Shown one piece after another: positions 1 to 4,483 of a stretch of DNA of 7,369 bases; position 1 is the first letter of the stretch; each line of letters begins with the position of its first letter. The position numbers were made by a program, and so were the translations under genes. Source of the DNA: Candidatus Roizmanbacteria bacterium (GTDB lineage Bacteria > Patescibacteriota > Microgenomatia > UBA1406 > GWC2-37-13); assembly GCA_016206365.1 (NCBI GenBank), contig JACQRR010000104.1, positions 1 through 7,369 on the forward strand, read 5' to 3'. Below the pieces are notes generated by a model. The model had not been told where the DNA came from. It did no database searches and saw only the letters and a program-made list of their open reading frames with translations.

Positions 1-153
1 TATCCGGATATGGTAAAAGTTTACTTCATAGGAAATTATTCTAAAGAATTTTGCGGCGGGCCTCACGTAAAAAACACAAAAGAGATCGGGAAAATCACTA
101 TTTTTAAATTCGAAAAAATCGGCAGCAATTTATATCGTATCTACGCGAAATGA
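1..153 (+). CDS. alaS: Alanyl-tRNA synthetase, C-terminal end (partial)
   Basis: Only the last 50 codons and a TGA stop lie in the window; the 5' part is upstream. The visible piece is the end of the tRNA_SAD (second additional) domain of the editing module, which in this family hydrolyses mischarged alanyl-tRNA and binds zinc. The motif FCGGPHV (residues 17-23 of the fragment) matches the usual CGGTHV with proline for threonine; Cys18 and His22 would be zinc ligands. The following IGKITIFKFEKIGSNLYRI fits the strand pattern IGxFxIxxExxxGxxRI. The protein stops straight after this domain, so the C-terminal C-Ala/DHHA1 domain found in most bacterial enzymes is absent, as I recall for CPR enzymes. 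A free-standing AlaX-type editing protein is possible because the synthetase domain is not visible. Confidence 0.8.
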   Translation, partial: YPDMVKVYFIGNYSKEFCGGPHVKNTKEIGKITIFKFEKIGSNLYRIYAK

Positions 154-161
154 TAACATAT

Positions 162-229
162 TGTCATCCCGAACTTGTTTCGGGATCTGTTATCTAAAAA
201 TCAGATGCTGAACCAAGTTCAGCATGACA
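162..229. repeat. Composite palindromic repeat (two inverted 27-bp units)
   Basis: Two units, 162-188 and 203-229, face each other as imperfect inverted copies of TGTCATnnnGAAC...TTCnnnATCT. Each unit is itself a hairpin with an 8-bp stem: ATCCCGAA/TTCGGGAT (166-173 with 179-186) and ATGCTGAA/TTCAGCAT (205-212 with 218-225). The three variable stem positions differ between units but pair within each one. Two further units lie at 4410-4470. This is a dispersed REP-like or MITE-like extragenic element. It sits between alaS and the next promoter and could also act as an mRNA 3' end structure, although no U-run follows. Confidence 0.85.
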
Positions 230-252
230 TTTTTCAATATAGAAAAGTGCGT

Positions 253-281
253 TTGACTTTTGCTTATTGGCAAATTATATT
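253..281 (+). promoter_or_regulatory. Sigma70-type promoter of the DsbA-like gene
   Basis: TTGACT (253-258, 5 of 6 to TTGACA) and TATATT (276-281, 5 of 6 to TATAAT) are separated by exactly 17 bases. The expected transcription start at about 288-289 coincides with the ATG at 289, so the mRNA would be leaderless or nearly so. This agrees with the lack of a Shine-Dalgarno sequence before that ATG. Confidence 0.65.
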
Positions 282-288
282 CTAGGTT

Positions 289-1002
289 ATGCAAAAAAAG
301 GGAAACGCTCTCATTATAATTCTTCTTGTTGTTGTTTCATTTGCTGCTGGTTATTTTTTCTTTAAAGTAAAAAATCTCGAACAGGGTAAAACTCTTGGAA
401 CCTCACAGCAAAATCCACCACAACAACAGGCTCAACAAGAATCAACAGAATTTAAAATCAAAAAACCAGATTCAAAAGAACATTGGAATGGAGTGAAAAA
501 TGTGCGGTATGTTTGGGTGGAATATTCTGACCTCGAGTGTCCTTTCTGCCAAAAAATTCATCCAGATTTAACAAAACTTCTAAATGTTTACAGCGGTAAA
601 ATAGCCTGGGTGTACAGACATTTTCCTTTACCTTCTCACTCTAAAGCTCAAAAATCAGCCGAAGCAACCGAGTGCGCCAATGAACTTGGAGGAAATGACG
701 CTTTTTGGAAGATGGCCGATATTATTTTTGAAAAAATGCCTGGCCTAGAGCTATCAGAATTACCAAGCCTTGCTTCCCAAATTGGGCTAGATGAATCAAA
801 ATTTAGGAGTTGTCTAGATAGTGGAAAATTCGAAAAAAAAGTTAAAGATCAACTAGCCGAAGGAGAAAAAGCCGGAGTACGGGCCACTCCAACCAACGTT
901 ATCTACGATATGAAAACCAGAAAAACTTCTTTGATCGAAGGCGCTTTACCATACGAAGACTTAAGAAAATCCCTCGATACTTTCATCTCACAAAACAAGT
1001 GA
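289..1002 (+). CDS. Membrane-anchored DsbA-family thiol:disulfide oxidoreductase
   Basis: A 237-residue protein that would face the outside of the membrane and oxidise or isomerise cysteines in exported proteins. Residues 6-26 form one hydrophobic segment, a signal anchor because no cleavage or lipobox motif is evident. Residues 39-51 are a Gln/Pro-rich linker. The thioredoxin-fold domain of the DsbA/Thioredoxin_4 type starts near residue 72 with strand VRYVWVEYSDLECPFC; the redox pair is Cys84-Pro-Phe-Cys87. YRHFPLPSHSKA (109-120) and ECAxELGGNDAFW (128-140) are family hallmarks with the helical insert. The cis-proline loop is ATPT (Pro201). Cys129 and Cys174 could form a second, structural disulfide. 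The ATG at 289 is chosen for promoter position and the clean anchor. The gene ends 5 bases before the stop of a convergent gene. The precise role (DsbA, DsbG or a BdbD analogue) cannot be told. Confidence 0.88.
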   Translation: MQKKGNALIIILLVVVSFAAGYFFFKVKNLEQGKTLGTSQQNPPQQQAQQESTEFKIKKPDSKEHWNGVKNVRYVWVEYSDLECPFCQKIHPDLTKLLNVYSGKIAWVYRHFPLPSHSKAQKSAEATECANELGGNDAFWKMADIIFEKMPGLELSELPSLASQIGLDESKFRSCLDSGKFEKKVKDQLAEGEKAGVRATPTNVIYDMKTRKTSLIEGALPYEDLRKSLDTFISQNK

Positions 1003-1007
1003 ACATA

Positions 1008-1208
1008 CTACTTAAAAAGTGTCAAAATAATCGTTAAAAGTATGCTGATGATAATTGAAGTCACGATTGGGAAATAGAAAGTAAAATTTTCTTTCTGAAT
1101 TAAAATATCACCCGGTAAAAGAGGTAAATGGAATTTTTGAAAAAGATTGAAAAGTAATCCAAAAACTGCTAATAAGACACCGGCAAGGATCAAAAAATTT
1201 CCCATCAT
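1008..1208 (-). CDS. DUF2905 family small membrane protein
   Basis: A 66-residue protein with two predicted membrane helices, at about residues 4-22 and 45-64. The segment between them, LPLLPGDILIQKENFTFYFP, matches the DUF2905 signature (LPGDI, then an NFTFYFP-like stretch leading into helix 2). The family is widespread and short, and its function is unknown; the length is normal. The ATG at 1208 lies one base after the stop of the upstream gene on the same strand, so the two are almost certainly translationally coupled in one operon. A second in-frame ATG follows at once (1205) and could equally be the start. The TAG stop is 5 bases from the stop of the convergent DsbA-like gene, leaving no room for a terminator between them. 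Confidence 0.85.
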   Translation of the reverse strand: MMGNFLILAGVLLAVFGLLFNLFQKFHLPLLPGDILIQKENFTFYFPIVTSIIISILLTIILTLFK

Positions 1209-1209
1209 T

Positions 1210-1824
1210 TTATTCTGTAAATTTAAAAGTATTAAGTATGGGTATAAAAAGTGATTTAGCTTCTGAAGAATTAGGTTCTAATTTAAAGGTAATAATACCA
1301 CCTTTAGGATGAACAATTTTTACGAAAGCAACTCCCCAATCAATGATTGCTTCTACACCTCCGATTCGTTTTTTCTCACAACGCTTATCATTAAGATAAA
1401 CGCTACAATAATCAACGCCCATAGTAGCAAGCTGCGCCTCGGAAATATAACCAAGTGTTATTGTGTACCAATCATCATTCTGACTTGAATAGTCATGGTA
1501 TTGAATGGTAAAAGGAGCATCGGGATTTGTTTGCGGCTCAGACCATGTGGCTGGAAAACTAAATTCGTATCTTAGTTGGACATCTCTATAAGTCCTCCAT
1601 TTTCCGCTTTTCTTCGCTTCTTCAAATTGTTTTTTAGCTACATTGCCTTTACCTTTTTCAACCTCATTAAAAAACTTTTCCCGGCGGGTGACTGTTTGAG
1701 TTTGCTTATCTGATTGATTGTCTACGGCAGTAGGTTCAACTTTTGAACGACGGTTTAAAACGACATAACTAAAGATAATAACAGCTACACCCAAAATAAT
1801 AATTGCAGTTATTTTATTATTCAA
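1210..1824 (-). CDS. Membrane-anchored extracytoplasmic protein, unknown function
   Basis: A 204-residue protein that I do not recognise as a named family. Residues 5-23 are one hydrophobic helix followed by NRRSK, so the N-terminus is cytoplasmic and the rest lies outside. A polar, charged linker (25-78) leads to a compact beta-rich domain beginning near YRDVQLRYEFSFPATW (79-94) and ending ILNTFKFTE (196-204). This opening and ending resemble PsbP-like domains common in exported CPR proteins (YGFSFxxPxxW and ILxTFKF), but the match is by pattern only. Cys140 and Cys149 are the only cysteines and could pair in a disulfide. The start is TTG at 1824: an in-frame TAA lies just upstream and no ATG precedes the membrane helix. 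No Shine-Dalgarno is visible. It lies downstream of the tRNA and is coupled to DUF2905. Confidence 0.75.
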   Translation of the reverse strand: MNNKITAIIILGVAVIIFSYVVLNRRSKVEPTAVDNQSDKQTQTVTRREKFFNEVEKGKGNVAKKQFEEAKKSGKWRTYRDVQLRYEFSFPATWSEPQTNPDAPFTIQYHDYSSQNDDWYTITLGYISEAQLATMGVDYCSVYLNDKRCEKKRIGGVEAIIDWGVAFVKIVHPKGGIITFKLEPNSSEAKSLFIPILNTFKFTE

Positions 1825-1866
1825 TTTTTTTAATTTTCGAATTTATACTTCGTTTGTGATTTTTAG

Positions 1867-1940
1867 TGGCGTGTACCGGATTTGAACCGGTGATCTGAAC
1901 GTTGAGAACGTCCTATCCTAGGCCGCTAGACGAACACGCC
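1867..1940 (-). tRNA. tRNA-Glu (anticodon CTC)
   Basis: Read on the minus strand, the cloverleaf is complete. The acceptor GGCGTGT pairs fully with ACACGCC, followed by discriminator A at 1867. The D-arm is GTCT/GGAT with GG in the loop. The anticodon stem GGACG/CGTTC closes loop TTCTCAA with anticodon CTC. The variable loop is AGATC, and the T-arm ACCGG/CCGGT closes loop TTCAAAT. The D-arm closely resembles bacterial tRNA-Glu. It would read GAG codons. The CCA tail is not encoded (the next bases are CTA), so it must be added by the CCA-adding enzyme. No intron. Confidence 0.95.
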
Positions 1941-1980
1941 TTTTTAATCAAAGTTGACTTTTAGCTTTTTATTTAGTAAT

Positions 1981-2009
1981 ATTTTACCATTCATCCCCTA
2001 ACAGTACAA
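1981..2009 (-). promoter_or_regulatory. Candidate promoter for tRNA-Glu and downstream genes
   Basis: On the minus strand TTGTAC (2009-2004, only 3 of 6 to consensus) and TAAAAT (1986-1981, 5 of 6) are 17 bases apart. The start would fall near 1974, about 34 bases before the mature tRNA 5' end. The -35 box lies inside the inverted repeat at 2004-2018. Because the gap from the tRNA to the TTG-started gene is only 42 bases with no terminator, this promoter may also drive the two membrane-protein genes. Confidence 0.4.
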
Positions 2010-2031
2010 CGTCTGTACAGAAAGAGGGGAT
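1993..2031. other. Two-tier inverted repeat between tRNA-Glu and greA promoters
   Basis: The outer arms ATCCCCT (1993-1999) and AGGGGAT (2025-2031) are perfectly complementary, 7 bp. An inner pair GTACA (2004-2008) and TGTAC (2014-2018) flanks a 5-base loop. On the plus strand the outer arm is followed by TTTGTTGTT, a poor U-tract, and no plus-strand gene lies immediately upstream to need termination. The inner repeat overlaps the candidate -35 of the tRNA promoter, so a protein-binding site is as likely as an RNA structure. Confidence 0.4.
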
Positions 2032-2092
2032 TTGTTGTTAATAAACTATTTCACAAGTTTCCGTGTAAATCCGCGGAGCGTCAGTAAAAAGT

Positions 2093-2101
2093 TGATATAA
2101 T
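2093..2101 (+). promoter_or_regulatory. Extended -10 promoter of greA
   Basis: TGATATAAT at 2093-2101 combines a perfect TATAAT with the TGn extension one base upstream. No good -35 box is present at 16-18 bases, which is usual for extended -10 promoters. The start would be near 2108, giving a leader of about 62 bases before greA. Confidence 0.6.
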
Positions 2102-2108
2102 GTAGCCT

Positions 2109-2139
2109 TTGGATAGCGCTATTATCCGCGTTTATCCAA
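2109..2139 (+). promoter_or_regulatory. greA leader inverted repeats with alternative pairing
   Basis: TTGGATA (2109-2115) is perfectly complementary to TATCCAA (2133-2139). Its inner part GGATA (2111-2115) can pair instead with TATCC at 2123-2127, around the palindrome ATAGCGCTAT (2113-2122). The two hairpins exclude each other. The element begins at the predicted transcript start and ends 30 bases before the greA ATG. It may be an RNA structure or a DNA operator; no known riboswitch class is recognised. Confidence 0.4.
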
Positions 2140-2169
2140 GCGTTTGAAATTAAAATTGTCTAGAAGGTT

Positions 2170-2628
2170 ATGAAAAAAGTCCAATTAACCCAACACGGTC
2201 TTGAAAATCTTCAGAAAGAATACGACGAACTTATAAAAAAGAGGCGACCAAAAGCTGTTAATCGCCTTCAAACTGCTCGAAGCATGGGAGATCTTTCTGA
2301 AAACAGCGAATATTCTGCAGCAAAAGAGGAACTAGCTTTTGTTGAAGGAAGAATTCAAGAAATTGAAGCGCTTTTAAAAAATATTGAGATTATTCAAAAC
2401 AAAACAAATGGCCTTGTTGTAATGCTTGGAAGCGAAGTCGTCGTTGATATAGATGGTAAGAGAGATAAACTTCAGATCGTCGGTGAGTTTGAAGCCGACC
2501 CCCTGAATAAAAAATTATCCTCAAAGTCCCCAATCGGCAAAGCTCTTCTAAACAAAAAAGTTGGCGAAATTATAGTGGTCATTGTTCCCGATGGTAAGAA
2601 GAAATACAAGATACTTCGTATATTTTAA
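2170..2628 (+). CDS. greA: Transcription elongation factor GreA
   Basis: A 152-residue cytoplasmic factor that enters the RNA polymerase secondary channel and stimulates cleavage of backtracked transcripts. The N-terminal coiled coil spans about residues 1-75, with the tip motif ARSMGDLSENSEYSAAKEE (36-54). Asp41 and Glu44 are the acidic tip residues that help coordinate the catalytic magnesium in the family. The C-terminal FKBP-like domain carries the hallmark FEADPxxxxLSSKSPIGKALLNKKVGE (107-133). Length is close to the usual 155-160. AGAAGG lies only 2 bases before the ATG, too close for an ideal Shine-Dalgarno, but this ATG gives the expected family N-terminus. The TAA stop overlaps by 4 bases the stop of the convergent ACT-domain gene. 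Confidence 0.97.
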   Translation: MKKVQLTQHGLENLQKEYDELIKKRRPKAVNRLQTARSMGDLSENSEYSAAKEELAFVEGRIQEIEALLKNIEIIQNKTNGLVVMLGSEVVVDIDGKRDKLQIVGEFEADPLNKKLSSKSPIGKALLNKKVGEIIVVIVPDGKKKYKILRIF

Positions 2629-3275
2629 CTCAGATCTCTTTTTAAAACAGAGAAGGCTTTATCGACATCTTTATTTTCTAAAATGATGGTAAACTCCAAA
2701 AAAGTTGAGACGACTTCGATGATATTAATCTCCTCCCAAGCGAGAAATTTTAATAGTGAATAATAGACTCCGGGCGTCGGAATAACTTCTTTCGACAACC
2801 TGATGGTTATAGCCGATAAATTGTCAAACCGGGAAACAATTTGTTCGCCCTTAATAATCCGGTTGAGATTGGTTGATAATTCGTTGCTGGCAATAATAGT
2901 CGTCTCAAAAACTCCTTGAGTCAGCGTAAAGAAATATTTTTTCTGTTGATGAAATTTTTTAAAAAGGGCATTGAATTTATCATCGGTGAAATTAGCATTT
3001 AAAACGGTAATTTCAATAAGATTAGAACGAATAAGAATATCAGGCGATTTACTAAATACTTTTTCCGTCTTGATTTTTGCCCGTAATTGTTTGGACAATC
3101 TTTTCAAGGCCATCACTATCGATCCTGCCGATACCGGTTTGTATAATTCCTTTTCTAATTCTTGACGTAATTTACGCGCTAAAGCAGAATAATTAAGCAC
3201 TCCTTGATCCATTGCTTCGCTTAAAATAGGCGATTTTTCAACTTTTTCCCTGACGGCCTGAGAAATAGTTAGCAT
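2625..3275 (-). CDS. ACT-domain protein, predicted amino-acid-metabolism regulator
   Basis: A 216-residue soluble protein. Residues 1-66 are helical and look like a winged-helix or related module, with NYSALARKLRQELEKEL (28-44) and SIVMALKRLSKQL (52-64); this pattern resembles COG2150 (predicted regulators of amino acid metabolism with an ACT domain, best known from archaea). Residues about 88-144 and 154-214 look like two ACT-type beta-alpha-beta units. The second is clearest: TPGVYYSLLKFLAWEEINIIEVVSTFLEFTIIL (167-199), close to aspartokinase ACT repeats, which bind amino acids such as lysine. It is transcribed divergently from the lysW operon, so regulation of that operon by lysine or a related amino acid is my inference. 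The ATG at 3275 is preceded by a promoter placing the transcript start about 3 bases upstream; there is no Shine-Dalgarno. DNA binding is not proven by sequence. Confidence 0.75.
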   Translation of the reverse strand: MLTISQAVREKVEKSPILSEAMDQGVLNYSALARKLRQELEKELYKPVSAGSIVMALKRLSKQLRAKIKTEKVFSKSPDILIRSNLIEITVLNANFTDDKFNALFKKFHQQKKYFFTLTQGVFETTIIASNELSTNLNRIIKGEQIVSRFDNLSAITIRLSKEVIPTPGVYYSLLKFLAWEEINIIEVVSTFLEFTIILENKDVDKAFSVLKRDLS

Positions 3276-3284
3276 AATGTTAAT

Positions 3285-3313
3285 ATTTTAACAAAAAGTT
3301 CCAATTTTGTAAA
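3285..3313 (-). promoter_or_regulatory. Promoter of the ACT-domain regulator gene
   Basis: On the minus strand TTTACA (3313-3308, 5 of 6) and TAAAAT (3290-3285, 5 of 6) are exactly 17 bases apart. The transcript would begin near 3278, only about 3 bases before the ATG at 3275, so it is nearly leaderless. The -10 box overlaps the left arm of the inverted repeat at 3286-3325, which would allow autoregulation. Confidence 0.6.
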
Positions 3314-3325
3314 TAATTGTTAAAA
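3286..3325. promoter_or_regulatory. Candidate operator: 9-bp inverted repeat between divergent promoters
   Basis: TTTTAACAA (3286-3294) and TTGTTAAAA (3317-3325) are perfect inverted copies with centres 31 bp apart, about three helical turns. A smaller repeat GTTAA/TTAAC (3279-3283 with 3288-3292) overlaps the left arm. The left arm covers the regulator's -10 box; the right arm lies just upstream of the lysW -35 box. The region is AT-rich, so chance cannot be excluded. Confidence 0.4.
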
Positions 3326-3327
3326 AT

Positions 3328-3356
3328 TTGCTAATCGGCTGATTCTGCTTTAAAAT
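3328..3356 (+). promoter_or_regulatory. Promoter of the lysW operon
   Basis: TTGCTA (3328-3333, 4 of 6) and TAAAAT (3351-3356, 5 of 6) are separated by 17 bases. Transcription would start near 3363, leaving a leader of about 23 bases to the lysW ATG. That is too short for a lysine riboswitch or a T-box, so control is more likely at initiation. Confidence 0.55.
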
Positions 3357-3385
3357 TCTTTTAGTTAATAGTTTAAATTATCCCT

Positions 3386-3565
3386 ATGCAAACATTTAAA
3401 ACGCCGTGTCCAATTTGTGATGCGACGCTTAACTTATCTGATGTTGAGGTGACAGAAATTGTCAGCTGTCCAGAATGCCGGTCCCGATTAGTCATCGGTA
3501 AAATTAAGTCCAATCAGATCCAACTCAGCGAAGCGCCAGCAGTTGACGAAGATTGGGGAGAATAA
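3386..3565 (+). CDS. lysW: Amino-group carrier protein LysW
   Basis: A 59-residue acidic carrier protein. In LysW-dependent lysine (and in some organisms arginine) biosynthesis, the amino group of 2-aminoadipate or glutamate is attached to the side-chain carboxylate of the C-terminal glutamate. The carrier protects the amine and presents the substrate to the later enzymes. Two CxxC pairs, CPIC (8-11) and CPEC (28-31), form the zinc-ribbon core. The protein ends exactly in EDWGE (55-59), the diagnostic LysW tail. Length is normal (family about 53-60). It is the first gene of the operon; the lysX ATG follows its TAA by one base. No Shine-Dalgarno precedes the ATG at 3386, which is placed two residues before a typical LysW N-terminus. 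Confidence 0.95.
   Translation: MQTFKTPCPICDATLNLSDVEVTEIVSCPECRSRLVIGKIKSNQIQLSEAPAVDEDWGE
3555..3560 (+). promoter_or_regulatory. Ribosome binding site of lysX inside the LysW tail codons
   Basis: GGGGAG lies 6 bases before the ATG at 3567 and decides this start over an upstream in-frame TTG (3543) and a later ATG (3576). The same bases form part of the Trp-Gly-Glu codons of the essential EDWGE tail of lysW, so the two functions are superimposed. Confidence 0.65.
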
Positions 3566-3566
3566 T

Positions 3567-4418
3567 ATGGGAAGGATGGCTATTCTTCATTCAACTATTC
3601 GAGGCGACGAGAAATTGATTATCGAGGCTGCTCGTAAAAGAAACGTCGACATTAAACTGGTCGACGTTCGTAGCGAAATTCTTCGTCCTTACCAATCATC
3701 CATTGAATTCGACCTTGCTTTGGAACGATGCGTCTCAACGGTTAAAGGCATGCATGCCACTCGGTATTACGAGTCTGTAGGCATACCTGTTGTTAACTCG
3801 AGTCAAATTGCCTCCATCTGTGAAGACAAATTTCTGACATCCTTAACGCTTAAAAAAAATCAAGTTCCCACGGTCGATTTCGCCCTGGTATTTTCGCTGC
3901 CTCAAGCGAAACAAGCCATCGAACTCATGGGCGGATTCCCTGTAGTGCTTAAGCCTACACAAGGATCCTGGGGAAGATTACTAGCCAAAATCAACGACCA
4001 GGATTCACTCGAAGCGGTACTGGAACATAAAGAAGTATTAGGCAGCCCTCAGCAAAAAGCTTTTTATCTGCAAAAATTTGTCCAAAAACCTGACAGGGAC
4101 ATAAGAACGTTTGTGATCGATGGAAAAGTAATTTGCGCCATCTACCGTACTTCACCACACTGGATTACCAATACGGCCAGAGGCGGAATAGCAACCAATT
4201 GTCCGATTACCAAAGAATTAGCCGATATTTCTAAAAAAGCATCCGATGCGGTTGGCGGCGGAATTCTAGCGATGGATATTTTTGAAACAGAAAAAGGATA
4301 TGCTATCAATGAAATAAATCATACGATGGAATTTAAAAATTCAGAAGCGCCCACCCGTGTTAGCATTTCCGGCGCAATTGTTGATTATTGTTTACAAGTT
4401 ATTAAAACCGAATTCTGA
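3567..4418 (+). CDS. lysX: LysW-aminoadipate ligase LysX (ATP-grasp)
   Basis: A 283-residue ATP-grasp ligase of the RimK/LysX/ArgX group that joins the amino group of 2-aminoadipate (or glutamate in ArgX) to the C-terminal glutamate of LysW, using ATP. Residues 1-85 form the preATP-grasp domain. The nucleotide site includes VVLKPTQGSWGRLLAK (126-141, Lys129 and the glycine-rich loop) and FYLQKFVQKPDRDIRTFVI (166-184). Metal ligands are expected at Asp237 (MDIF) and at Glu249 and Asn251 (NEIN). NTARGG (202-207) and NHTMEFKN (251-258) are typical of LysX. Length is normal (about 280). The last two residues and the TGA are encoded within a dispersed repeat unit. Substrate choice cannot be settled from motifs alone; the homocitrate-synthase-like gene nearby favours aminoadipate. 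Confidence 0.92.
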   Translation: MGRMAILHSTIRGDEKLIIEAARKRNVDIKLVDVRSEILRPYQSSIEFDLALERCVSTVKGMHATRYYESVGIPVVNSSQIASICEDKFLTSLTLKKNQVPTVDFALVFSLPQAKQAIELMGGFPVVLKPTQGSWGRLLAKINDQDSLEAVLEHKEVLGSPQQKAFYLQKFVQKPDRDIRTFVIDGKVICAIYRTSPHWITNTARGGIATNCPITKELADISKKASDAVGGGILAMDIFETEKGYAINEINHTMEFKNSEAPTRVSISGAIVDYCLQVIKTEF

Positions 4419-4470
4419 AATGAATTCAGGATGACACAATATATGTCATGCCGAACTTGTTTCGGCATCT
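4410..4470. repeat. Inverted pair of dispersed palindromic repeats at the lysX-lysY junction
   Basis: Two units of the element also seen at 162-229, here in divergent orientation. Unit 4410-4436 has stem ATTCTGAA/TTCAGGAT (4412-4419 with 4425-4432, one G-T pair) and ends ATGACA. After 7 bases, unit 4444-4470 starts TGTCAT and has stem ATGCCGAA/TTCGGCAT (4448-4455 with 4461-4468). The left unit contains the last two codons and the stop of lysX. The hairpins lie inside the operon mRNA and could alter stability or lysY expression. Confidence 0.85.
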
Positions 4471-4483
4471 ATTAAATAAGTAT

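Noticed and set aside
162..229. CRISPR array or tandem repeat
   Set aside because: Only two inverted, imperfect units with a 14-base spacer are present, each a self-complementary hairpin; no regular direct repeats or cas genes.
1993..2040. Intrinsic terminator on the plus strand
   Set aside because: The stem is interrupted by a large internal loop, the trailing T-run is broken, and no plus-strand gene lies upstream that needs ending.
2971..3165. A 64-codon plus-strand open frame within the ACT-domain gene
   Set aside because: It is antisense to a well-supported coding region, has no family resemblance and no Shine-Dalgarno; it is a shadow frame.
3357..3385. Lysine riboswitch or T-box upstream of lysW
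   Set aside because: The predicted leader is only about 23 bases, and the 110-base gap contains no long structured region; both classes need well over 150 bases.
3543..3566. TTG at 3543 as the start of lysX, overlapping lysW
   Set aside because: It would add eight residues unrelated to LysX and lacks a ribosome site; GGGGAG is placed correctly for the ATG at 3567.
1..4418. Reassigned UGA (glycine) code as in Gracilibacteria
   Set aside because: TGA ends the alaS fragment, the DsbA-like gene and lysX at the expected protein ends, and no in-frame TGA interrupts any conserved gene.
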